A DNA stretch of 64,000 nucleotides, taken from Desmodesmus armatus (lineage: Eukaryota; Chlorophyta; Chlorophyceae; Sphaeropleales; Scenedesmaceae). Location of the stretch: positions 1-64,000 of the forward strand of contig VIIQ02000712.1 in NCBI GenBank assembly GCA_007449985.2, given 5' to 3'. The notes below the pieces were generated by a model. That model made no database searches and had not been told where the DNA came from. It saw nothing but the letters and a program-made list of their open reading frames with translations. Position 1 is the stretch's first letter. Every line of letters begins with the position of its first letter. This document shows positions 47,801-60,180 of the stretch, in pieces. The position numbers were made by a program, and so were the translations under genes.

Positions 47801-50734
47801 GCTGTGGCTTTACGTCGATTTGTTCGTTGGCTGCTGCCATTGCTGTTGCAGGCGTGCTGGTTGGTGCAGGCAGCTTTGGCCGTGTGTTTGCTGGGCGGCT
47901 GGGTGACCAGGAGGTTGCCATCAAAGTGCTGCACCACGATGAAGACGCAGCACTCCAGGTGGCTTCTGAGGTAAGCTATGTGTTTTGGTGTTTTGGCCTA
48001 AACAAACAGCTTGCCCGGACAACAGCATGTACCTTGTGGTCTTTCTCGCCCACCCCGGCCACTCGCCCCTGTCGTTACTGGCCCCACAGGTTGTTGTTCT
48101 CAGCTACCCACTGGTGTCTTGTGTGCATCTGCTGCCTGGTGTTTCTCTGCCTTCCCTGCCCTCCCTCAGGTGTCCATGATGATGCAGTTCGACCACCCCA
48201 ACCTTGTCAAGGCCTTCCACTATGTCACCTGGGGATCTGCCGGCCTGTCCAAGCGCCTGACATGTTCGGTGAGGGCACGTCGATCTCTTGCCGCCAGTGA
48301 CGTTCACCAAGCCCATGCAGCCAATGCGTTTCAACTGCACTGCAGTCACTAGCTGACGTGTCGTGCTTCCTGCACAGGCAGTAGCTCCTTGCTCATGTGT
48401 GACGCACATTCATGCTCGCTTTGATGATGTTACTCACGTAGCAGTGAGTGAGTCAGCATCCGTGACATTGAAACACACGTTGTGCTGTCCTGCATCATCC
48501 GTTGCTGCAGGACAACCGTGAAGTTGAGGACTCTGCAAGGCTGCGTTCCGTGCTGGGCAGCGGCAGCAGCATCGGCAGTACTGGCAGTCGTTCAAAGTAT
48601 GGCAGGATGCTTGCCCACAGCCGCATGCTGGAGACCTGGATCCTCTGCGAGCTGTGCAATGTGGGCAACATGCAGGATGCCGTCATGCTGCGTGAGCACA
48701 GTGTGTTCTTTGAGGAAGACACGCCACAGCTGGTAAGCGCCCGCCATCGGCGGCCTGACAGCAGTGACATATACAGATAGGATTCATGGAGTCTAGACAT
48801 ACATGCAATATTAGCAGGCAATGTCGCCATCAATCAGTCAGGTATCGACAGGCGCACACTGCAAACACGGAGGTGTGCTACATGGCCTGCCTGCAAGACA
48901 GGGACAAGCGGTGTCCATTTGCGTGCCTCATGCGTGCATACAGGTTGCATGGATGTGGTTGCAGTAGGGTAGCTGATGGGGTAGCTGATGGGTGAGGTTG
49001 CTGTTGGGTAGCTGATGGGTGCAGTAGGGTAGCTGATGGGTGAGGTTGCTGTTGGGTGCATCATCAGGAGGTAACGTTGCAAGTTGAGGGTGCTTATCTG
49101 CAGCTGTGCCTGGTCAAGGTTGTAAATCCCATCCGTCACTGCTTCCAGCTGTGTGTCATGTTGACAGGTTGCGCTGCCTGTTGATGCTGCCGCCGCTGCT
49201 GCCAACTGTCACAGGGGATCATTCTGCAGACCATGCTGGGGGTGGCCAGGGGCATGGAGTTCCTCCACGCCAACAACTGTCTGCATGGCGACCTCAAAGC
49301 CTCCAACGTGCTGCTGTCAATCACCGAGGCAGCAAGTGGCGATGCATCAACTGGCGAAGTGGAGATGGAGGTGGTACCCAAGGTTGCAGATTTTGGCCTG
49401 TCCCGTATCATGCGGGAGGGAGCCACCCATCACTCCACGCATACGATGGGGACAATCACACATCAGGCGCCAGGTGGGGCGGGATGTGCTGTTCGGCGTG
49501 CCAGCAGGTAGCTGTCGTCGCTTGACGCTCGACGGTCTGTCCTTCTGCTCAAAGATGATTTCTTACAGTCAGGCCAGCTTGCTGTCATCAATGCCATAGC
49601 AGTGCATCAACAGCATCCAGTCTCCCGCGTGATCTCATTCAAGTTCTGCTCTCAAATGCACTCTGATGGTGCTTGCTGCTGCAGAGCTGATGAAGAGTGG
49701 CCGCCTGTCTAAGGTACTTTGGGGGGCAGGATTGCTGGAGAGTAGCAGAATTGCATCGCCACCAAGCTGCAGCCTCCACAAGCACTTCCTTGGTTCGAGC
49801 TGCCTCCACTTGCTCTGTCAAAGATGCCTTCTGGTTGGAGCTGAAGCTGTTGTGTGTGGTGCTTGGCGCTCTCGTGGCCCTGTCCCCTGTGGGTTTGTCT
49901 CCTGAAGCGAGTCCTGACGGTGTGGTCCGCTTTGATTGCTGTGCCAATTTCTTGCTGTCCTCCAGGCCGCTGACATCTTCTCATTTGGAGTGATGAGTGA
50001 GTACATCAGTTGGCGTGCTGTTACAGCTACGTGATGAGGCCCAATGTAGCTGATCATGCTAGAAGTTGCGCCAATCTTTGCTTCACGCAGCCTGACCATG
50101 ATCCTGCATCTCCAAGATGCAGATGCTTGTTTTCCAGCACCGGCTATTGCTTTCATGCCGCTCTTGTGCAAGCACGGGCATCATATGTGACTGTGTTACT
50201 TCTGGCCTGCTGCTGCGCTGTGTGTGCATGTGTGAACGCAGTGTGGGAGGTGTTTGCTGCCGCACACCCCTGGAAAGGCATGACCATGGGTGAAGTGATG
50301 ACTGCAGTGATGATTGAGGGCAGGAGGCTCATGTGGGGACCTGGGGTGCCCAAGGTAGGCCTGCCTCCATGAGGAGGGATGGCAGCAGCGTGCCTAGCAG
50401 GAAGCAGATGGGATGTAAAGTCATGCTGTCGGCGTATCAACACTCAATTATGTCTCGGACCACACGCGCTCTCTGTAGTCAATGTACACGTAATGATTGC
50501 GGCTGCTGTTATCTGACGCTCATGCTGCACGCCTGCTGGCTGCTGCTGCTGCCGCCACCACTGCTGCTGTTATGACAGGCATATGCCTCCATCGCCGAAC
50601 AATGCTGGCAGGCAGATGCAGAAGCCCGACCCACCTTTGTGCAGCTGGTGGCCTCGCTGGAGGGTCTGCTGCGGCAGCACGAGGCCTTGCAGAAGGAGGT
50701 GGACAAGGCCAACAGGCGCATTGAGACCTGGTAG
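44857..50734 (+). CDS. receptor-like transmembrane protein kinase (TKL type)
   Basis: Exons: 44857-45090, 45301-45352, 45828-45892, 46230-46283, 46458-46679, 46981-47542, 47852-47970, 48170-48268, 48511-48732, 49215-49473, 49685-49713, 49966-49996, 50242-50354, 50579-50734; all phases close to 738 aa. Domains: signal peptide (MSSLTPFLFVLCGLVCVLAA), an N-glycosylation-rich extracellular part, a transmembrane helix (AIAGICIGAAAACVALLAAG) followed by the basic stop KAKHAK, a Ser/Arg-rich juxtamembrane linker, then the kinase: GAGSFGRV loop, VAIK, HGDLKASN, DFGLS, APE (across an intron), and DIFSFGVMMWEVF. The catalytic loop has HGD in place of HRD, so it is a non-RD kinase. An extra low-complexity insert (exon 9, GSGSSIGSTGSRS) lies between the N- and C-lobes. 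A 5' extension of exon 6 into 46800-46980 stays open and may be used. Confidence 0.9.
48961..49066. repeat. minisatellite in kinase intron 9
   Basis: Tandem variants of gtagggtagctgatggg and gtgaggttgctgttggg, 17-18 bp units arranged in a higher-order pattern. Confidence 0.8.
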
Positions 50735-53700
50735 CCGACAGCACCGTGCAGTAGATTCGCCCTGCAGGGCTGCCTGCACAAAGTACTGCAAGTGTCCCTA
50801 TGACACCTGCTGATGATCTAGCTGTTTGAGGGACTTGTCTTTTTGAGTTGTTTGCAGTGCTCTTGTTGTGGAAGCAGCAGGAGCGGGGTGAGATCGTGTC
50901 TGCTGGCATTGTGTGCGGCTGCTTGAGGTCTCGCAGCGCCTGCAAACTATAGAAGCCACAAAGCCGCGGGGGGTTGCCGTTCCTTTGCTTCCCGACGCCA
51001 GCTTGTGCATGCAGACTCCCTAATGTGCCGCATGGCTGGTGCATGTTGTCATCTGCATGGCACTGGGGATACGGGCGCCATCAATGAGGGCAGTATTTTG
51101 GACAGTACCTGCTGCCAGTGTACCGTGTCGCATAGGTTGTGATCTGAGGGTGGCTTGCCTAGCTTTGGTGCAACAAGTTGATGCTACTTGCTGTTGTGCG
51201 GATGTTTGTTGCATGTGTGTTCCCTGCGCACATGCAAGAGCTCAATTTCATGCTGCTTCTGCCGCGGCCGCTGTTTACCCCTGGAAATTTGCTGCCTCAG
51301 TGGTGTTGTGCATGAGCATGACCATGCTGTGCACCTCTCGTGTGAAAAGCTGGGTGCGGTGCAGGGGCATGGGCATGAGGGCCTGGCCCTTGTTGCCAGC
51401 CATTGTTGCAGGTGATGTTTCCTCGCGACTTGGCCCCGCATTGACGTGCTGCCACACATGGTGTGTGCAGGTCGACGCCAGCGCCAGCTGCTTTTGCTCG
51501 TGTTGTCAGCATGGTTTGGCAGGGGCTGTCTGTCGTGTCAAGATCAGCGGTCCATCACTGTGCTGCACTGCTGGCTGGCCATTTGGTTGGGCACGGTGCT
51601 GCACTGCTGCCACCAACCTCTGCATGTTTTCGAAGATGGCTTGCTGCTCCCAGACTTTCGCTGATGGGTGACTTTGCTGATGGGTGGTGGGTGCTATCGC
51701 TGCTCGGCAAATGCTGGCTGCTCTGTAAATTACTTGCCTTGCAGCCCTCTGTGGCCGCCTGATTGTGCTTTCCTGGTCGCTTATGCTGGCTTTGTTGCAG
51801 GAGTACGGCGCCCCAGCGTTTGTCTTCTGCATGGGTCTTTGCTTTTGGCATGTGCTGGGTCTCGCGATGTGCGCGATGCCAGCCTGTTGGGTGGTGGGTT
51901 TAGGGGCGTGTGGCTCGTTGTGCTGCTCCTGCTGCATACCAAGGTCTTGTGCAAGTGCTTACTTGCGTAAATGCTGTCGAGGTTATCCCAAATAGGTGAG
52001 ACAGGGGTTTGAGGCGTGTTGCTATCGAGAAGTGCTGGGAAATCATGCAGGGTGTGTGCTTGGGCCCTGTCTTTGGCCCTGTCCATCATGAGCACATTGG
52101 CCCCATCACTGGCAGGTCATATGGTTGGCAAGTAGGCATGTTGTTTTCGTGTCATTGTGTAAGCCGCCAATAACCGTGGGGGAGGTGTATCATGCTGCGC
52201 GTGAGGGCTTTGGTGGAGGTACATTGGATTCAAGTGCATGTGCTGGTTATAACTGTTTGCAGCCAGGTTTGACAGCTTTGGGATCAGCTGTACGTGCTGC
52301 TGTCTCTGCTGTGCCCACTTTGGCACTGGGAAGCTTGTGTGGGTGGCTGTACCGGACTCCTCGTGCAGTGTTGGCGCCTTTGGCGGTATTGCTATGTGAG
52401 TTGAGATTCGGCTTGCTTGTCGCTGTAGCGGGTCAGAGGTCTGCTTCCTGGCAGCTTGTAGATAAAAGTACCTGCATATCCTTGAAGTGCTGGAAAGGCA
52501 CCTGATACCTGCTTGCAGCTTGTCTTGGCAATTGGGTTGATTTGATGCCCTTTGCAGGGTCTTGCCCCTGCCCCTGCACCCATGGCCTCGTTGCTTCTGG
52601 CTGGGATTGCTTGTGTCAGGGCTTTCAGCTGCTGCTTACGCGGCCACTCTGCACACAGCTTGCGTCCTGCAAGCTGTTGCTGTTGGTGGGCTGTGGCAGC
52701 TCTGTGCTGACGCAGCCAGGCGCTGGCTGCGCCGCCTGCCTGGTGCTGGGCCCCAGTTCAGCCAGCGCTGCAGGATGTGGCGCCCGCCGGCTCGGGGTGC
52801 TGGTCTGCTCGTGGAGATACCAGGTGCATTCGCCAAAGTTCGCCGAGTTGTTCCTGCGCAGGATGGTGCAACTGCCTCATCTGTCTCTACCTGTTCATTT
52901 GGCGTAACTGATGCGGTGACTAGTGCCTGTTTTCCCCACTAACGCTGTCAGGTCGCTGTCAGATGGTAGGAGGTTGTGGCGTGCCGGCCGCCATGGCAGC
53001 TTTCAAATGATAAAGGCACTTTGTATCGTGTGTATGGTGAGCTGCTGTGTCTGACGTTTGCGCAGCATGTGAGGTGGGATTGTCCACTACGAGATTGTAC
53101 ACTACCGTGACGGTCTTGGCTGTGCTATGGCTTCGCTAAAGTACTGCCAAAGTGGACCGCGTTGATGCCTGATGGGGAGCTTGGCACAAGGTGCTGTTGT
53201 GTTTCCGTGGGAGAGGGTGTTGTGGCTGTCAGCTGCTGATTCTGGCCATGTATGCGGCTATGCCTTTCGTTTCAAGTACCAGGTGCAGCCGTCAAAAGTG
53301 TGCTGGAGTTTGTCGGTGCCTGATGCGACAAGGCATCGCCAGAGCTGAGGTTGTGGTAAGGGAGGGCGGGGCTCTCTGCTCACCACGAGTGGGGTGTTTG
53401 ACGTATTGATTTCCAGCGTGGTGTCCCTGAGGAGCCGGTGTTGAGTATTCGGGCAAGCAAGCAGGGTGGGTTTGTGTTGCATTGTATGCATGTCGCTGCT
53501 GCTGCTGTGGTCTGTGCTGGAGGCAGGTGTCAGGTGTCGTGTGAGCTGACAAGGTGACATGCCTAGGTGCACCTAGGTGTGCGCTGTGCACACGTGTGCG
53601 CTGCTTGCCATGGGCATGCGTTTTCACCAAGTCAGGCTCCTCGCAGCTGTCCGCCTTGCAACCGCCCACCTCAACCTGGGGTTGCAATACCGCGGACAGG

Positions 53701-53938
53701 ACCTGAGGTGACGTGCGTTGTTTTGCGTGGGGAGGTGTGCACACATCTTGCTGCTGCAGCTTTGCAGCCAGCTGATTGATATGTCAGGTGAGATCTGGGT
53801 CCTGATGTGTAACACTGCCCTTGTGTGGTGCCTGGCATGGTCCCCACTACGGCCTCAGGCTCCCTTGTGATTTGTCTTGGACCTGCTGAGCCTCTAGAAA
53901 GCCCTCCCCTGCGACTGTATCATGCGGGCGCCATTCCC

Positions 53939-53960
53939 GGGGGGGGGGGGGGGGGGGGGG
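53939..53960 (+). repeat. poly-G tract (about 22 G)
   Basis: An uninterrupted G run following cattccc. The length may be inaccurate because long homopolymers are hard to sequence. Confidence 0.85.
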
Positions 53961-54639
53961 CGCTCCAGCCAGCAACATACAGAGGTGTTGATTTGCTGCA
54001 AGACCACTGTGGCTGTGCGGCAGGAAGAGAGAAAGGGGGTGGCTCACCTAGTTTAGGGGGGGCCCGCGACTGTTGGCTGCATGGAGCATCTGCCAGGTTC
54101 AGTCAACCTTGGCAAGTACTCTACATCCTGATCTAACAGGTCATGAAAGCATTCATTGCAGCACTGTGGACTATGCCGATGGCATCACAGCAAAAGACGC
54201 TTTTCACTGGCCAACAAAGCACTGGCGCAGATCTGGGACCCTCCACCAGAGGCAAAGTCCGTCTCAAGGAGCAGGTCGCTAACTTCCGCAGGGATGCGTC
54301 TTGCACGAAACAAAAAATACAGCAGCAATCTACGTTTTAGCATTCTAGGGGGCTGTGAAGACCGCTGGAGGCCTTTACGTAAACCTTGAGTTCGTGTGGC
54401 CCAGAGGGCGATCCAGTCTGTGCTTAGCGTGCTATGTTGTTTCTGGATGTGCTTCGTGATACCCTGAGTAATCCTGGGTTGGCTGCACCCCCTGCTGGGG
54501 GCATGCTGGCTGCAGCAGTGTCCATGGCCTGCTCATGGGCACAACCCACCAGCTGGGCGTCTGCAGCCAGCTGCTGGACCATCTGAGTAGATAAATCGGG
54601 GTTATGGATGGTGGAGACAAGGTTTTCGTTGAAAAGGCG

Positions 54640-55022
54640 GAGCCTTAGGGCTCCTGCTCCTTTTCAACTACAACCTTGGTCAGAAGTGATATCACTCATG
54701 ATGTGGAGTATAGTTGTGTGAGAGTTGGTGTAGTTGCCTGTGTACCCTTAGCAGTAGTACTGCAAGTTTGTCCAAAAGGCCTTTTCAACTACAAAGTTTT
54801 AGAAGGCCTTGTCAACTGCAAACTTGTCCAGACAACCTTGTTCTGCCACACCCCAGACCCTTTTCAATTGCTTAACTTGTTCAGAAGCTGTTCTGCACAC
54901 ATCAGTGCATCACCTGTAGCAGCACTGGGAGGCCTTTTCAATAACAAAATCTGAGGTTTTCACAGATCAGTGCATCAACTGTAGCAGGACATCACGAGGG
55001 AGGCCTTTCAACTTCAAACTTT
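54640..55022. repeat. degenerate repeats around ccttttcaactacaa
   Basis: At least five variants of (g)gccttttcaactacaa(a/c)ctt occur, some with flanking words agatcagtgcatca and tgtagcag also repeated. Spacing is irregular, 40-110 bp. Confidence 0.65.
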
Positions 55023-55088
55023 TTTTGTCAATGAGTGATGTGAGTGGTGAGCCCATCGCTGCAGGTGATAACATTGCGGTTCCAATTT

Positions 55089-55147
55089 TGGGGGAGGGGG
55101 GGCAGGGGGGCTGGGGGGGGGGGGGGGCGAGGGGGGCGGCTGGGGAT
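55089..55147 (+). repeat. G-run cluster with quadruplex potential
   Basis: Many closely spaced runs of 4 to 14 G separated by 1-3 bases. On sequence alone it satisfies the four-G-run rule for G-quadruplex formation many times over. Confidence 0.8.
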
Positions 55148-57250
55148 CTCTTTCCAAGTCCGCCAGTGTTGACTGTTGCAGTCTTGACAACCACCCTGGC
55201 AGTGTATACACCGCTAGCAGCAATCTGATCAGCTCAGTGCTCTGCAGCGTCACCGCTTGCCATCCAGTTGGTGGGAGTGTGCCCTCCCCCGCCCCTTATC
55301 TGCCATGGTGCTGAAGTTCCCTCCTTCCTTGCTGCCAAACCCCTCCTGTGCAACTCACCACTCCTTGTGACTTCTGTCGTCAACTCGCCAGCTTCATCCC
55401 CACCCAGTATTCGTACCCCATACATTCTCTCAGCCTGCCTTTATGTTGTCTCAAAGCTTTTGCACAGCCCATCTCCCCCCCCCCCCCCACCCGGTATCCC
55501 TGTCTCACTAAGACTTCAATACTGGAACTGGAAGCAAGATGCGCTTTGCCAGGTTGACTTGCAACTGCTAGTAAGCGAGTGTCGCTACCAATACGTTCTG
55601 CGGCTCCTTCCCCTGCCCCCTGCTGCCACAGTACAATGATCCTTGCTTCCATCGCTGGCTGCTTTAGCGTCTGCAAGTCATCCTCCGCCCCCTCCTCCCT
55701 CCATGCTTGCGCACACACCTGCTGAGTTTGTTCCCCAAATTGCCAGCTCCTGCCCCCAACCCACATGGGAAGTCGCTCCGTCCTCACAGCCCTCCCTTCT
55801 TCTTCGCTCAGGCACTTGCACAGCCCCCCCTGTCATGCCTGCCCCACGGATGCTGCAAACTGGTACTGCAGTCTGCCAGCAACATGTACCGCCCCATGTT
55901 CAGTTTCAACTCCTTCTGCCAGTGCCAGCCCTAACTTAGTACTTAGTAAGTATCCCCATGCTGCCTCTCGGCCACCCCTGTGCCACAAGCTCCCTTTCAG
56001 CCATCGCCTCAAACCACACACTCCCTGCCTGCCAACAACACACACTCCCTGCTCTCCATCTACGATGCTGTTGCTGCAGCGGCGTCACCAGCGATTGTTA
56101 CTAGATAGCCAACTCCTACAGGATCCTCTAGCTAGAGGTGACCCAGGCCAGCTAGCTACTGCAGTCTAATTTGACAGTAGGCATCTATAGTGGACCCGCC
56201 AGGGTGGCAGCGTGCTTGCCTTGCTGTGCCCAACAGCAGCAACTGTTGACAGGGATTCCGAGTGGCCCGGCTGTGCGTAGCTTCAATCTGTCCGACATGC
56301 TGACAACGAGAGTCCAGCTAGCAACGACAACTAGTTTGCGGTTCTGTGGCATGCCCTTTGGTTGCGTGCATGGCTGCGTGCATGGCTAAATTGCGTGTGG
56401 GAGCTTGGAGGTCTTAGCTGCCACAAATCACTTGCAACGTAAATTGAATGACAATGCAGCTAGCAGCCTTCCTAGCAGCCACGCGGGGTGACCGTTACCT
56501 GACAGTTGCACGTCAGGTGGCAACCGCAGCCAAACAGGTGTATCCAGGCCTCGTGATGCACTTTTAAGACCCCTCACGCGTAATTAAGACATTGCCGGAA
56601 TTACGCTGCCAGCCGTGCCCTGTGCAGCCCGCACGGAGCACCAACGTATGACAATGTTGACGGACAGGGTCAACTTAGGTGGCGGGGCTCCGCCAAAAAA
56701 CTTGTATAGAATTGTTTTGGCTGAAAGGGGCTCACAAGGAATCGAGAAATCCTGTCTGACCAGCCGCTGGCTCTCAGGCCGCTTTGAATCTCAAAAAAGA
56801 ATGCTTTGATAGTTACGGTAAATCTGTATAGAACGTTTTCGCCGTCCGTGCAACTTTTCCTTAATGACGAATTTTTTGTAACAGCCCCTGTGAACCGCAC
56901 TCAGGATTTTTGTGGGGCGGTGGAGGGTCCCACAGATCAGGAGCTGGGCTTCTTGAAGTGCAAATGTGCTGCATATCACTCGCCCGAGTGAACATCCATC
57001 AGTGCATACAACCGAATGACAACAGGAGCGACACAACATATGCTGCAATGTGCTCTTGAAGGTCAACACTGTACATGTACAGGGTACAGCAGGACGAGTG
57101 GAAAATGCAATGAGCGGGAGCAGGTGCCATCGGTATCTTATAGCGAATAAACTATCGAATCCATCCATATCGTGGTGCCTTTGTGCTGGTTCAGTAGCCA
57201 CCGCTGTTGTCCTTTGGTTGCGACCTTCGTTCTCCCTACTTCTCGTTGGC

Positions 57251-58699
57251 ATGGACATCTTGGCATTTCCAGACGAAGTGCTGATAGCCATAGCTGCACA
57301 GCTGCCGCCCGGGCTGCGGCTCAGCAGCTTCAGCCTGGCCCACACCAGAATGAAAGCAGCAGCAGACCATGCAACCAAAGCCCAGGATGTTTTCAGCCAC
57401 ACGTTCAGCATGTTCAGAGCACATGCAGTGCATGAGACAAAGAGTGAAGATGAGGATGATTACTACGCCCGTCGGTGCTGTTATGATGACCCACGTGATG
57501 CGCCAGACCACCGAGAGGACTGCTGTTCCCACTTTGCTGAGCGCTGGCTTCCCAAGAATGGCCAGCACCTGACCAAGCTGCAGCTCAACAACTTCAACAA
57601 GTCCTTCCACACTCTTCCACCAGGACTTAGAGAGCTGGAACTGCACGGCTGTGCTGCCAGGTGGCATGCAAAGATGGAGCGGGGCCTCTCCCAGAATTTT
57701 GCAGCTGGGTATGCAAGATGGTGCAGGGGCGAGCACTACAACATGCTTTCTGACCTGACATCTCTCACCAAGCTGCATATGGGCGCCTGTTCACATTCAC
57801 TCAGCACAATCCGGTCAGTGGCAGCAGCAACCGACCTGCAGCACCTGACCTACAGCTGCCCCGTCCCTGAGCTGCCAAGCTGCTACATCGGCTTCTTTAC
57901 CTCCCATTTGGAGAACGAATCACTCAAATTTCTGACCAGCCTCACCCACCTGGAGCTGCGCACTGTCAGCCCCACAACAGGCAGAGTCCAACTTGAGGTT
58001 GAAGGTGGGAAGTATGGGTACGACAACGCAGTGCAGCACCTCAGCTGCCTGGTCAAGCTGCAGACTCTCATCATCCACACCGGCAGTGTGTAAGCAAACC
58101 TTGCAGCAGGCCTGGAGGGGCTGCGCAGCATGACAGGACTCACCCGCCTTGAACTGGCAGCATCAAAACCATACAAGTTTCGGAGAAAGAGCTGGATGAG
58201 ATGGACCCTGGACGTCACTACCAGCACCATGTTGAGCAGGCTAACCCACCAATACACACCAATGGCTATGGCAGCACTCCTTGGCTGCCGGCCCTGACAG
58301 CACTGCAGAGCTTGTACCTCAAGCACTTCATTGTGGAGCCCAGCCACCTGCATGGGCTGTCTCAGCTGACCAGCCTGCACCTGATGGATGCCGTCTTCGG
58401 CCCTACACAACTTCTTGCTCACGTAGGCAAGCTGACACAGTGTCGTTGTTTGGGGGCTGACACCTGTGACCGTGGGTGGACAGCCTTACAGCGAGTGATG
58501 GTTAGACTGCGAGTGGCAGGGCTGTGCACCAGCAGCGCATGCCCTTCTGATAGACTATTGCACACACGGCATCTGCTCAGGAGCCCAACCTTGGAGTTCG
58601 GCGGAGCAGTGCCCTTGCATGCCAGGCTTTACCTGGCCCTGTGGAGGATTGTGGCATTTCCAGCATCTGCTCAGGAGCCCAACCTGGGGTTCTGCTGAG
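57251..58699 (+). pseudogene. F-box/leucine-rich-repeat protein gene, interrupted
   Basis: ATG 57251 opens an F-box-like N-terminus (FPDEVLIAIAAQLPPG, LRLSSFSLAHTRMKAAA), followed by LRR units (HLTKLQLNNF; GLRELELHGC; SLTKLHMGAC; SLTHLELRTV). A TAA at 58091-58093 stops the frame, yet the same frame continues directly with another LRR (GLEGLRSMTGLTRLELAAS). Near 58200 the LRR signal moves to another frame (ALTALQSLYLKHF; GLSQLTSLHLMDA), which runs to about 58699. One in-frame stop and one frameshift therefore separate three LRR blocks. F-box/LRR proteins act as SCF ubiquitin-ligase receptors. It could instead be a truncated but expressed 280-aa protein. Confidence 0.65.
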
Positions 58700-58710
58700 C
58701 AGTTGCAATT
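58550..58710. repeat. two-copy repeat at the end of the LRR locus
   Basis: catctgctcaggagcccaacc appears twice, about 95 bp apart (58569 and 58663), with related following sequence ending ctgagcagt/cggagcagt. Confidence 0.7.
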
Positions 58711-59176
58711 GCATAGTAGGACCAGGCGGTACAGCACCTGTGCCAGCCTGGCACTGTTGTGTTGATGTACGTCAGGATGTCCTATGCTGCTGCCTAGTAT
58801 GGAAGTGGACTTGTACTTGGCTACGGTGGCGGTATTTGTGCATAGGCAGGCCTACCCTGCGGTTGATGCACCAGCAGAAGTTGTACAGTACCTGTGGTGG
58901 AGGGTATGGTCTGTGTGCTTGGGCGTTTGGTGGAGTTGAAGCTCTGATCCTGCATGCATGTTTAGTGTTGTTGTCGGATTGTGTAGTGTCGAGATGCCCA
59001 CGTCGCAGGCACACTGGTGACCTGAAGAAACGGGGTGTCTAGTGTGTCTCGAAGGTTCCGAGTGCAGGACTCGATCATGTTCTCGTGGCAATGCCTGGCC
59101 TCGCAAGGTGGTGATGGTCAAGGAGCGAGGTGCCAGGAGTTGTGATGACTAATATAGCGCTGACCCTAGGGCAGGT

Positions 59177-59884
59177 GTGTCACTCAGCACCCATCTTAGG
59201 ACGCATGCCGCATGGGTGCATGCCCTTGAGGCCAATGTAGTACATGGGAGGGACAATGCCCCGAGCTTCCATCAGCTATGCTTGCCTAGGGGGATCTTGC
59301 GGTGTTTGGGACGGTACCGGCTTGGCGGACACCACTTGAGTGGACACCTGCATGGTGGGGGACAACAGCATGGGCGAACCTGCCCCCTCTGCTCTGGTAG
59401 GGGGTTGCGTGCTGAGTGGCATGACACACTTGTAGCCAGGTGTGGGGGGGACAGGCCTGAGGACTTGCTGCATTTTGTCTTAGAGTGCCCCGCATATGAT
59501 CATATCAGGGACAAGTATGCTTCAGTATTTGCCTATGGTGGTGGGGACTCAGTGCAGCGGTGCATGCAGCTTGTGTTCGGCACCACCCACCAAACTCAGC
59601 TGGCCCGTTGCATTGCAGCTATGGACGTGTATAGAAGGCACCTGCTGGGTAAGGGCAATCTGTTTGGGGTGCGCCCTATTCAGCAACCGGACGGCTATGT
59701 GGCTGTTATGCCCTACCCAGCCTGCTTGCACCGTGCGACAAGCTCACCCCTGTCTACGCAGTTGCTCAGGCTCGGGGTACGGCACTCTGACACCTTAGCA
59801 TTGGCAGCAGGAGCACTAGTAGTAGCTGTGTTGTGGGTCCTGCTCTGCGTGCTAGCACAGCAAATGATTGGCTTGATGTGTTGA
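59177..59884 (+). mobile_element. 3' end of a LINE-type (non-LTR) retrotransposon ORF2
   Basis: Open frame encoding the C-terminal zinc-binding region typical of LINE reverse transcriptases: RLGGHHLSGHLHG, CPLC, then GGDRPEDLLHFVLECPAYD, a CxxC...HxxxxC arrangement with the EDLLHF-LECPAY motif. A hydrophobic tail (LVVAVLWVLLCVLAQQMIG) ends the ORF at TGA. No reverse transcriptase or endonuclease domain was found upstream, so the copy is 5'-truncated or its 5' part is too decayed to see. A C-run followed by an A-rich tail at about 60151-60172 may be the 3' terminus. Confidence 0.65.
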
Positions 59885-60180
59885 CTTCTGCCTATGTTGA
59901 GACTTGTCTGAAAGACTGACCCATGTGTGTGCGTGCACTGTGTGTGGAGACTACCAGCTTGCAGCTGAGTCATGAATGCACGATCCTATACCTGGTGTGT
60001 GTGGCAGTTGCCCTTGGTGGTGTGTGTTTTTTTTGGGGGCTGGTCTTGTTTGCCGGTCTTGCTGCAGTTTTTCTTGCAGGTGTGTCTTCCCAGTTCATCC
60101 CGTGTGGAGAGTACCGCTCAGCGGTGAAAGTATCCACTTGTAACAACCTCCCCCCCCCCCCAAAAAAAAATAAATATGCA
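59885..60180 (+). mobile_element. probable 3' UTR and A-rich tail of the LINE copy
   Basis: Follows the LINE ORF and ends in a poly-C run plus nine A residues and taaata at about 60151-60178. No target-site duplication was identified. Confidence 0.4.

Larger units (their letters stand above)
50735..57250. other. 6.5-kb gene-poor, repeat-rich region
   Basis: After the kinase stop, TGTAA at 51724-51728 may end its transcript. Beyond that no gene was recognised. The sequence is GT-rich to about 53.8 kb, has a poly-G run at 53939-53960, a degenerate repeat block at 54640-55010, a G-cluster at 55089-55147 and a C-rich stretch with poly-C tracts to about 56.1 kb. Open frames of 60-210 codons are present on both strands but lack motifs. 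The composition fits old transposon debris. The last part, 56.6-57.2 kb, is AT-richer and probably promoter of the F-box/LRR locus. Confidence 0.4.

Noticed and set aside
51039..51671. 210-codon open frame after the kinase gene
   Set aside because: Likely 3' UTR or repeat sequence; composition-driven Cys/Trp/Leu content and no domain.
56791..57411. 206-codon minus-strand frame upstream of the F-box gene
   Set aside because: Crosses the F-box start on the opposite strand and has no motif; a shadow plus promoter sequence.
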